Source: Liolophura sinensis (taxonomy: Eukaryota; Mollusca; Polyplacophora; Chitonida; Chitonidae). From it: a stretch of DNA of 64,000 nucleotides. Below the pieces are notes generated by a model. The model saw only the letters and a program-made list of their open reading frames with translations. It had not been told where the DNA came from and ran no database searches. Of this stretch, positions 40,001 through 52,000 are shown in pieces (positions within the stretch are counted from its first letter, which is position 1; the number at the start of each line of letters is the position of its first letter). The stretch spans positions 59,162,512-59,226,511 of the forward strand of contig NC_088301.1 in the NCBI RefSeq assembly GCF_032854445.1, given 5' to 3'. The position numbers and the translations under genes are program-made.

Positions 40001-43000
40001 TTTTTTTTTATGAAGGTTGTGTATTTTGTGGCACAAGCAAATCATTTTCATAATTGTGTACCTAATTGTGTACCTAACGTACAAAAACACATAAATAATT
40101 GGACGCTTAAATTGCATTGCTAGAGAGGAAGCCAGGTATAAGTGAAATATTTTTGAGCACAACGTAAAATACCAATCAAATAAATAAGTTAAATTCCACT
40201 AAAAAGTGCTTTAGAGGTCGAAGAGGTGGAGGATAACAGTATATCTGCTGTAGCTACCAATCATTGTGCTGGTAGTCTCCTTTTCTGTGTGACATTGTGT
40301 GCACTGCAGAAGATGAGATGTGGTCTGTTGTGTGCATGTGAATGCTGTTTGTTTTAATGGCTTCAGATCTGACCTTGTTCAGGACAGATGATTCACATTC
40401 TAACTTTGCCGTTCAAATAACCAGGTACAGATAATCATGAAGAACATTGATTCAGTGTAAACTGCAGGGTGACAGGGAGTTCAGAAAAGTTACCAGTTTG
40501 GAAAGCAAATCAAGGCCATGGGTTATTCATGTAGAGTGCAATGATGTTTGAATTAGGTCAGTTTAACCAGAAAATGTGCCTGACAAGTAAGATTGATGCT
40601 GTATTGGCCCACAACAGCAGTTTCCAGTCTTTCGTTTAAGAGCAGAGTTAATCTTACATGTATGTTACATGCAGGCTCTCTGTATTATACATCTACATCT
40701 ACGTCATCATGTATCTGTGGTCTTGTTCTGAATCAAGTATTTTCATTTAAATTGTTCAAGTTGGTTACTTGACTTAACATTACCAAATATGTATTTTATT
40801 TTGGAAGGGTAAGAGTTAGGTAGGCCTCATTAAGATTTTGTTAATGTTGCCAATTTTGCATGTGTGTTCCACAGTCAGTGACAGGTTGGACTAGAACTTC
40901 GTTAATTTGGCTCCATTGACCAAAATTCAGGCCAACAGGTGTTAATTTCTAACCCTGCTAATTGCGTTTTTAGACTTTTTTTTTGATGTCGGATCTGCCA
41001 AGCACATCCAGCTTAGAGATATCATGCCTTAGCTTAGGTTGGCTTGTAGTGTTCAAGGGACAAAACTCTTGTTCACTTTTTTTAATGCATCTATCTAAGC
41101 TCTTGTAGTAGACAGCTACATGCATTACACTGTAGATTCATCTAGAACAACAAAGCAAGTGAAAAAACTGGGTTTTTTTTCCTTTTGTGGATGATAATAT
41201 CATACAAGTAGTTTTATGTTACATACCTGTAGCAACTTCTCTTCCCCACATGATACATTTTCATTAAGTATCAAATAGGCAGACCAGAAATGGCAAATAC
41301 TGTACTTCTCTTAAAGTTAAGTATGTAAAAATGTATTTTCAGAAACACATGAAGGCCTTAAAATGACACTTTTGATTCCAACACTTTTCTTATAAGAAAT
41401 TATTATATACGACTTGTATGAAGGATGAATCAGTCAGAATAAAGCAAAATGTGTCACTCAACAAATACTTAACTAGGTGAAGTACAGTATGTTTTCTCGT
41501 AAGTTTTCAGAAATGTGTCAAGATGAGCATCTTAGGGCTGTGAAAAAAAGGTAATGAAAATTGAACTACAAAATTTGTTGAAAAACTGCCTTGTTTTGTA
41601 TTCAGGATTAACAGTAGTTTAAAAAGACAAATTTGTCTTGGTATGCAGTCAGCATTATTTTCTGTTTCTGTAATCTGGCCGCAGTAGAGTGTATTTTTTG
41701 TCAAATTTTCAGAATTGTAGTTACTTTTAAGTTCATAGAAAATCTACTTAAGGAAAGCTAAGTTACCTACATGATGTCAAAATTTTGTTGTGGTATGATT
41801 GAAAGGATCAAGGATGTAGTAAAATTTGAAACCAAACAGCGCGTAATGAAAAGCTGACGGTCACCTAGCTGTTGGTGTTATAAACATGAAAAACAGGAAA
41901 TCATAGCAAGTCATGCTTCAGCAAACTTCAAATGGTTACATTGATGAAACACTTGAAAGTCTCCTTGAGGAAACACTTATGACCATCAGTACGCCACATG
42001 TGGTCAGCCTTTCCAGGAAGGAACCCTCTAACCCCCAGAAACATGCTATCTTGAGCGTTTACTGCCACTACCACCACCGACAATGGGAAAAAGTGGTGGG
42101 GTTTATGCTGAATTCAAAGATTCAAACCACATGTATATGTATGTGTAGCGTGACTATACAGGGATATTTTCCTATGATGTGCTCTTCATGTTCCCAATAT
42201 TGAGGTGGTTGAAAGTTCTAAATAGGGCATCTGTCCATGGCAGAGTATCCCTAGTTATTGCCAGCCAGGGTTCTTCCTTTCCTCTATGTGATATTGAACA
42301 TCATGCCATCTTTACAGGGATTGACTAACTGTTTGCCTGAAATTCCAACTCAAAGTCCAGTGTAGCACAGGCTGAGAACATTTCTGTGTGTAACCCTATA
42401 GCCAGTCAGTTTATGTATTTAGTATACAGAGTGTTATCAGATCTATATCTCTCCAAACACAGTATACTAGGTTTAAATTGTGGAACTAGAGAAATTGACA
42501 TCAGTCCAGCATGATGATTTTAACAGGTTTACAGTTTCCTCAGCATGCTGGGAATCAGAGAGGATTGGCTTCAAGTATTGTATTTCTTGTGTTCCCTTAC
42601 TGCTGGAGTTCTGTATGTGCACATACATGTTGTAAATGGCCTTAAATTTCACCCATAAAGTTGGCCATTTTTCTTGATTCTCAGATACTAAGAATTCCAT
42701 CCATCTTAAGTTTTTATGATATCCTGCTGGGAAAATGTAGATGTAAGTTTCAGCACCAGAAGTCATATTTCTTTTTTCCTTTGCTTTTTTGGGGAAAACT
42801 TTTTGGTCATTTGTAAACAGTAGGTACAATATTTATCTAATATACTTATTAAACCAGCATACATGTACACAGTACCTTTAGAGTATTGGTTTTATAGAAG
42901 ATGATCTGTAATCTGCAGATATCTAGATTGGTTATAGCTTGACACACCTCTTTCACAACACTTGCAAAAGTGTATCCTATTGTATTTTGCAGGTGTGTAC

Positions 43001-46000
43001 TACTTTACGTACACCCATCTACGTGTATAGACAATTTTTACCTGAATTTAAATTATCCATGGCTCTGTTGATGAAGCAGATGTAATTAACAGCTCTTTTT
43101 AACTTTTATTCTCCTTGGAAATAACCGCTTTTCATGGATATGTAATCTCGGCATGACTCATAGCATTTAACTATTGATGGATTCACTTTATACAGAGAAG
43201 TTAGTATATTGTACTGATCCATAGGAAGTTAATGCACTTGATTACTGCTCAAGGACCAGAATTCTGCTTGTATGTGGAAGTGTTATCCATCCGAGTACAT
43301 GCACATGCTACATGCTGCATGCACATGCTACATGCTGCATGCACATGCTGCATGCACATGCCACATACACATGCATATGCTACATGCACATTCTACATGC
43401 AGTTGTATCTAGCAAGGATTGAGCAGTTTTACCCGAGATTTTATCCCTTTGGTTTTTGATGTTTGGAAGTCTTTAGTGGAATTTGATCACGTACAAGGTA
43501 GGCTGCGAGAATAGAAATGCATAACGAATGTATGGCTGTGATCTGGAGTGCCATTTTAATATTGCTGTAATATAATCCATTTTATATTCCTGTAAGCCTG
43601 CTTTATTAGGAGATTAACATATAATAATAATAATGTTATAATAATATAGTATGATCCATTTATATATATTCCATTTTATATTCCTGTAAGCCTGTTTTAT
43701 TAGGAGATTAACTTTAACATATAATAATCATAATATTATAATAATATAGTATGATCCATTTATATATATTCCATTTCATATTCCTGTAAGCCTGCTTTAT
43801 TAGGAGATTAACTTTAACATATAATAATAATAATATAATCCATTTATATATAATCCATTTTATATTCCTGTAAGCCTGCTTTATTAGGAGATTAACTTTA
43901 ACATATAATAATAATATTATTATAATATAGTATGATACATTTATATATATTCCATTTCATATTCCTGTAAGCCTGCTTTATCAGGAGATTAACTCTAACA
44001 TGTACATGAATGTGACAATAGGTGATCTGTGCAAATTAATTCAACCATGTATACACATTTACTTTTATCACTTAAGGATATCCTTTGCCATGAATGACGA
44101 TGCAGTCAAACCATTATGAAGGTGGAAAATAGTGATTTGAAGGATATTGTAACTGCACACATAGTTCCTCAGAGTATCAGTGCTATTGAAGTGGTCAGTG
44201 TAACTGAAAGCTAAAGTAGACTCTGCTCTGAATGGATAAAGGCGGAACAAATGGATAATGGGTTCAGATTCAGCATTGTAGCCTAGCTGTCCCATTGACA
44301 CTAAATCTTCTATCAATGCCATTCCAAAGTTCCAGCCTGGACACATCAGTCATTTGTGGGCTTTGTTTACTTTAGCATGTTTTGACTGGTTTCTGTTTGT
44401 TTTTTGCACATTTACAGGGTTTCCTGGCCCAATTTCTATAATGTAAATAAATACATGGTTGCACACTTAATACACATGGGCTACAGATAAATGTACCACC
44501 CTCCCAAGATGTCTGAGGATTTCTCCTGGTTGTCTAAGGTACACGTCCATTAAAACAGCTTTCCTCAAAGCCTCCCTGCCACAGGCTCCCAGGAAATGTA
44601 TTCACTCACCAGAGATAACTGAAAGAAATCCTAAAGCTCTTTATTTCCTGGTTGAGGTGGGTTTAGGCTTTTCAACAAGTGGGTCTCTATTAGCCAAAGC
44701 ACCTTTGTGAGTTGGTTGTAGCTGTGATCATGTAATACCATAGGATTGGGGCAGACAAGTCTGGATATTCAGACTGAGTAAACACAAGGCCAACCACTCT
44801 CCCCAAGGCCTCCTGAAATCTTGTGCTAAGAAGCAGGTGGTGTCACTTTCCATTGGCAGTGTCTATGGAATGTGAATTGAAATTAAATTTATTACTTGGG
44901 GTTATAAATGAAGAGTTGTACACTCTCAATGGCAGCATTATTCATGTTTTTTTACTTAGGAATCAGTAGGACAGCGGCCTGCCTCATATTAAACATGTCA
45001 TTTTGCAAACATCGGCATTATGATCCATTAAACTGAAGAGCCCTTACATAGCATATGTTTGCTTATGCACTACAGAATATTCCCCTCAAGTCAAATGGCC
45101 CAATGAAAGCATGGTGGTTTTATTTAGCTTTTATTTTGTATGTTTGTGCTTTTTGTCCACTTAATGTAGCAAGTATAGTTCTGTTTAACATGTGATTGAG
45201 AACTAGTGATGCATAAAATGTGATTCCGTGCGATGTGAAAATTGCTCTTCGTGTAGTGTGTCTGTGACAGGTTATGTAGATGTGTTTTTATAAGTGTAGT
45301 ACTCTAGTAGTAAAGGTTAGATGAAGTAGGACTGTCCCACAGTAGACTTATCTGTCATTTTCCCAAGTGAAAACTTCCGACACCTCCCTGATGCCCCTCT
45401 GCCCCGGAGCAGACAATTGCGTGCAGGCAGAGGTAAAGACAGGCCACTGTTTCTGGCAGGCTGCAGTTTTTTTTCTGTTTGGACACAGTTAAGGGTAAAC
45501 ATCAACCTCATGTGGGCACTGGCCGTAGCCTTCAGCTGACCCTTAAGGTACACATGGGCTCTCTCCCTCTCTCACCCTGCCAACCTTAACCCATGGACAG
45601 TCTCGTCAGGCTGGAAAGAAAACCAGCTTCCCAGCATTAACAATGATTTGTAGCAGATTTTGGACCCCAGCTGCAGATTTAGTGATCTGCACTTGTGTGA
45701 GTTGTGTGTGCTGAACAAGAATCGTTCGCTCTAGCATGTGACTAGTCTGGCTCTGTGATATTCTTTGGGTGTACTTTATGAGAATGGGTCACTCTCCCTA
45801 GTGAATTCCCGCACACAAGCCGGTGCAAGGAGGAATGCCATTCTGTTGGTCAGTTTAACCCGGACAATAGGGATGCTCTGTAAGCCGACTCAATCTGTCT
45901 TGTGATAGGATTTTACCATCACACTCAGCCTGCACTGTGACTCACACCGATTACAACACCGGTCGCAGATTTTTAATTATGACAGTTCTGCCATAAGGGA

Positions 46001-49000
46001 CATGCTGGTGAGTGGCCAGGGGATAATAGAAATCCTCCTGGACAGCTGTGGTCAGTGAAGATATAATCGGGTTGTCTGGCTTGCTTTTCTGAAGCTCCGA
46101 GTTCCTGTGTGCAGAGCTAAACACACTGTCTGTGCAGTATACAAACATGGCGGCCTCCATACATACATGCAGACAGTGTATGCGACCGGGCAGGAGGAAA
46201 ACCAGAAAACCGTTTCTATATTTGATCAGTTAGAGCACCTTGCATTCATCTCCCAGATGTAACGAATGTGATCACCCTGTTGACAATGCCACAGCGGTGC
46301 ATTTGAATTTGAATCTTCAAGTTTTACTAAGGGTAGCTTGACTGTGACAGCCATTGGATGGGAGGGTGATATTGCCGTTGCATTTTTACCTGTGAGTGAC
46401 TGTGGCTAACAATTTTAATGAATGAATCAAAGCTGTGGGTGCCTCGCAGGTCGAGTATGCCCAGTAGGTCTTACTACTCCTTGTTTAGTTGCACTCAACC
46501 TGAGGAGGAATACTCTGAGACGCCCCATATATTAGGTAAGATGATCTCATCATGACATATTATCAAAGGGATTCATTTCAGAATCTTAAGGCAGCCATTT
46601 ACAATATTGTTATTGTTGAAACCTTTATTAAACAGTCGTTGCATATATTTCATGTACAGTGAAGTTTCATGTGACTTCCAGATTTGTATAGTACATGGTA
46701 TGAACTGTTATTCAGTGTCGTCGTAAAGATGTAATTGTATACAGTACACAATTTAGACATTTAGCATAGACTTATGATAATGATGGACATTCTGATAATG
46801 ACATTAAAACATTTGTATTCACATGCTCGGGGGAATGTCACTGATGCATATGTATTTTAAATTGATTTACACACAGGTGTTCACTACTTTATGCAATTAA
46901 TATGATACTACATTGTACATACTTGTAGACGTATACCTATCTAAACAGGTTCATATAAAGTGTACATGTAAACATGTTTGTATGTGTTATGAACGACCTA
47001 CAGGTCATGTACATGGATGTGATCATGTTATTAGCGCATTCATTTTCGATGACTGGAGAATCAGAATAGTGTAAAAATGTTGGTTTTTGTTTTTACAGCA
47101 TCATGTTTGCCTCTCAATAAGACCATATCTTAGAATATTCATAAAGGCATTCCTAGAAGCATTATGTTTGCGATTAGTTCAATGTGTGCTTCAGGAGTGG
47201 CAAAAGCAAAGATAGTTTAATAGCCTGTCATTAATTATTGAAGACTGATAACAGAAGGATAACAGTATACCACTGCATACCCCTCCCTTTCTTACTCTCA
47301 CCTTTTCCCCTTCTCCTCTGCTACCCCCAGTTAATAAGGAGCATAAATAACACTGACCTCAGCTTCTGCTATCAGCTGTCAAAATGGTTGTATATGTTAC
47401 TTGTATCTTGTATGTGGTGCAAGTTGCCTGTGTATCTTAAGTACCCCTGCAGCTTTAGGAATAAGGGCGGAACTGTCTGGTGACTCCTGTACCAACTCCA
47501 TGTGATAACATATCATATTTGATATCAAAAGATCATCACCTTTGGGCATTTAAATGCCTGGAGAACTGACTTTCCCGGTTAGTTCTCACGCTGCTGGATT
47601 GTCGTGTCGGGGAAAGGCTGCAGTGTACATGCAGGGCTTAACGCTTATGTAATGGTGATTTGTGTACTAATGACATTAAAGTACAGTTAAAATCACCAAA
47701 GAGATTAAGGGTAATTAATAATTTACGTACATACAGATATATAAAAATATGTCGGGTTACATGAGCACTCATAGATACACATAGATTTATTATTATTTTC
47801 AGTATGTGACGTATTAATCTACACAGAACACGTGTGTATTCAAATATTTAAAGCTGGAAGATGTGCTCCTTCACATATAGTTTTATGTACTTCTTTACAT
47901 ACATGTATATGCCGTGAACAGACTAATGCGATTTTTAATGGCACTTGACACACTACACTATGTATGTATGCAACCACTATTCTTATGTTTAAAATCAGTC
48001 TGAAAATTGACCATCTTTATGGTTTCTATTCTTTATTGCCAGTAATTGTATTTTTGTGTAGGTATACACATTCCAATACATGTGATCCACAAATGCCATG
48101 TTTTGTCTCGTACAGGTAAAATCTCTGCCTATATCTTTTTTGTAATCAAAAAATTGAGTTTAACACTTTTAGCGCTTTTAATAAACAATATGTAATGCTT
48201 GATATGTTTTAAAAATAAGCTTGCTACATGTAAATAAATGTATACCTGAATGTGGATTGCAATCAACACAGAACAATAGCCTTACCCATTGTAATACATT
48301 GTGCCTATGTATGTTTACATGTAATTGTCAGGAAGAGTCTGCTTGAACTATACATTTGATGAGAAGCAAATGGTTTGCAGCTGGTGTCCGTAAACTCCAT
48401 TTGTAGTGTTTATAAATAACATTATTTCTATGTATATGCAGGAAAATGTGTCTAGATAAGAGTTTAAAAGCTAAAAGCTTAGCATCCTTAAGGAAACTGT
48501 CCCATGTTACATATAGGCAGTCATGTTCATTAGAAGGTGTGTCATCCTAGCTAATTATCAGTAGCCTTAGGGAAGTTTTCCGGATGCATATCATGATACA
48601 GATCATACATATTCCATCAAAGGTGTCCATTTCCCAAACAGCTGTGAGGAAGATTTGGATCACTTATGTTAGTCATCTAAACAGCTGGTCATACTTTCTC
48701 TTGTCTAATAACGGATTCTCGCAGAGCACCTGATTGCTTCATGTGTGTATGTACACAAATTTAGTTGCTGTGCATTTAAAGAAATACATGTGTTCAGTAC
48801 ATGAAATACAAGGCTGTGTGTTTTATATTAAGTAGAATTTCTACACTCCAGTTGGCATATTTTTTGGTTGGTTTAGTGGGACCATTTGCTGTGGATCTCT
48901 GTTCCAATTTGGCTGTGTATGTGCTCCAGGGTCAAATGGAGACATGGTTTTACACTCCTACAACATGTCAGATTGAAAATAAACTAATGAAATTTAAATG

Positions 49001-52000
49001 CATCATTTGTTTTTATTAATTGTAATGTTGAGAATTGTTGACTTAATATTAGTTTAATTATTAATTTATTGTTACTTTGTTGCTTATTTACCTTTTCATA
49101 CATGTAATTAGTGGTTGTATATTTAAGAAAGATGTACATGTATATTTTTTAGTGTTGGCTTCAGTTATGATATGCAGAAATGAGCCCAAATTAAGAAGCT
49201 GTATTTTTGGCCTGAAAACAGCAGCTTTCACATCCCCATACACATTTACAGTAGTATTAACATGGTCTGAGAGAATTTATCAAAGTCTTTTGCATCAAAG
49301 ATTTCATTCTGGAGAGCGATGGTAATTTTATGTTCTGTCTGTCGTTGGACTTGACCTGATCCAGATTTTAGAGATACAATGTCTGGCCAATGATTGGCAG
49401 TTAACATTTATGAGGCTTCCACGACAGTATCACCTGAGCTGAAAAAGTTTGGCATTTTGACAGCTGACCTTCAGACATCATTTTATGGCCTTTTTGGGTG
49501 CCATCTTCTTGGAAATCCTCCTACATACTGATACATGTACCACAATGTAAATCCTGGCACATGTACATGTATATGTTACTACATGTGCTAAATGAAGTGA
49601 ACTTAATATTTTATCTCTCTAAAGACCTGTATGATTTTGAAATCTTCATTTCTGTACAAATAATTCCATTTTATCATGTCTCTTGTATATAGTACGATGT
49701 TATATATGTGGCATTTACAGTATATATATTATAGACACTACACAGAATAAATTCAGTACTTGTGGCTGAATGAATGTTTGTAGATGAATAAATAGAACAT
49801 TGATCAGCATACTTGTATGTACATGTAAAGTTCTTTAGATTTGGGAGAAATAGTTATCCAGTATTTCCTTAAGGGAATTTTGAAATTGTAGAAATGAATT
49901 CCGCCTCTGTGAATGTATTGATTCAGAGTCTGCCAAAATTTGTCCAGAAATAGCATCCTATTGACCTAAAAATCAATCTTTCCCTCCTACTCGAAAACCC
50001 GATAAGAAACCGATGACAGATCAGGTAGGAGTGCATTAACATGGTTGTAATAATCCCAGGAAATTTGGGGAAACGGCAATCTACACATATCTTTGTCACT
50101 TAAGTCCAAGCAGGATTATTATCTTCGTACAGAAGCTCAGATAATGTTCTTGGTACATCCTTAGCAAGCATTCACAGATAAGAATGCAAATACACTCAGA
50201 TCTAAACATCCGCAGGGTTTAAAACTTGGAAGTAGTTGTACGTGTTTCTTATTTCTCTGATTGTGAAGTAGGAGCAGGGTTTTTTTTTTTTGCTAAGATG
50301 GTACGAGTCGCTAATCACCATTTATTTTTGATCACCGTCATTTCCGTGGTATTGTAAGGGCTACTGTGTTACATAAAGTCCTTTGATGAAAACATTCACT
50401 ATATTCTTGTATCTGCATGTGTGCTATAGCTTGGATTTTGAGACAATTTCTTGCCTGAGTATCTTGTTAAGGTATTATTTGTGGAACAATATGGAAAGAT
50501 TTCTGTGATTCACTTGAGTGCCATGTTCATGTCCAATATTTTGGCAATATCTGTTGTAAATCTCTCTTTACTACATGTAGGAAACTTCTAAAGCCTTCAT
50601 CTACATACATGTACCAAATGACACTTTAGTCACACTCGGACTGTTTTTTTTCTTTGTTTTTTTTTAAAGGCTCTTTGTGTTGTCTATTTTCCCGCTTTTC
50701 ACAAGGCAGTGGTATTAAGAGAAGAAAATGCATTAAAGGAGTAAAAAATCATTGAATGCTTGGAAATCTGATATACCCATATAAACAGTCTTTGTTGTTT
50801 GGTCTGCATTGAAGTGCTACTACAGTGTTTGATGCTTCAAGCCGTATTGGTTTGGCACAGGGCCAGCTACCATAAGGCTGTTGTGAATGCAGAGCTGGTT
50901 TAATTTTGACACCCTTCCAATTTTCGTATCCACAAAATTGGATAGTTCTGATTGATTGGCGAAATTACAAATGAAACGGAAAAAAAATGGCAGAAAGAAG
51001 AACCATGTAAAAAAAAGTCAGCCATAACTTTTTCTGTTGGCAGCTTTTATTACAATGCAACTCGTGTACAGCACAGCTATTTGCAAACAATGAAACATAC
51101 TTTTTTCTCTGCACTAAGGGAGACATATCCTAGCATGAGACTAAACTATATTCAAACAAAAACATAAGCAAATTCAGACACATTACCTCTTGTTATGAGT
51201 TGCAAACAAAATTAGTGGGAACTAGTAGATATTTATATAGCAGCTTGTGAGGTATACATTGTAGATACATATCTTATGTCATTCAGTTTACTTTCTTCAT
51301 GTACAGTGTGTGCTGGTTAAGAATTTGTTACACTGCAAGATGTGTGATGATGTCTTGTATATGAAAACTATGATTGAGAATGTTAGTGTTGCTCCTCTCT
51401 TAGTCATAAACTCTGTATTTGTGTTCTGTGTTGCTCCTCTCATAGTTATAAACTCTGTATTTGTGTTCTGTTGCTCCTCTCTTAGTTATAAACTCTGTAT
51501 TTGTGTTCTGTGTTGCTCCTCTCTTAGTTATAAACTCTGTATTTGTGTTCTATGTTGCTCCTCTCTAAGTGATAAACTTTGTATTTGTGTTCCGTGTTGC
51601 TTCTCTCATAGTTATGGACTTTGTATTTGTGCTTTCTAGATATTAGTGTTGCTGCTAACATAGACATTGTATTTGTGTTTGTAGATATTCGTCAGCAGCT
51701 GAATGAACAGTTAAAATGCCTGGATTACAAACTAGAGACTCAGTGCGCCATGGTCCAGGATATCCAAGAGTACTTCAGGCGGCGAGCAGATGTCGAGTCA
51801 GAGTACTCCAAGAACCTGGAGAAACTTGTCAAAACTACTACAGCAAGCTGTAAGGCAGAAAAACTCAGGTATGCATACTAGCTACATGTACTGCCATTTC
51901 TACATTACCAAAGACTGCAGTAGGTCTCAGCTGATCGTGTTCAAAATAAGAACACTCGTTCTCTGGCTTGTCCTGAACATGTAAAAACTCTGATACCATA

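Noticed and set aside
41913-42203. 96-codon frame with an acidic, Leu-rich start
   Set aside because: The composition looks somewhat protein-like, but I recognise no family and found no supporting exon or promoter.
43232-43459. 75-codon Cys/His/Met-rich frame resembling a metal-binding peptide
   Set aside because: The Cys/His/Met pattern is the translation of the CATGCACATGC tandem repeat.
46450-46535. Exon 1b as an internal exon reached from exon 1a through the AG at 46449
   Set aside because: Joining exon 1a (phase 1) at that AG puts exon 1b in a frame that hits a TAG at its end; the open frame needs its own ATG.
51310-51639. 109-codon frame upstream of srGAP exon 2, with a repeated Val/Phe/Cys pattern
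   Set aside because: It is the translation of the 42-bp minisatellite and intron sequence; exon 2 reads in a frame set by the splice junction. Only the last 45 nt are kept as a possible alternative exon extension.
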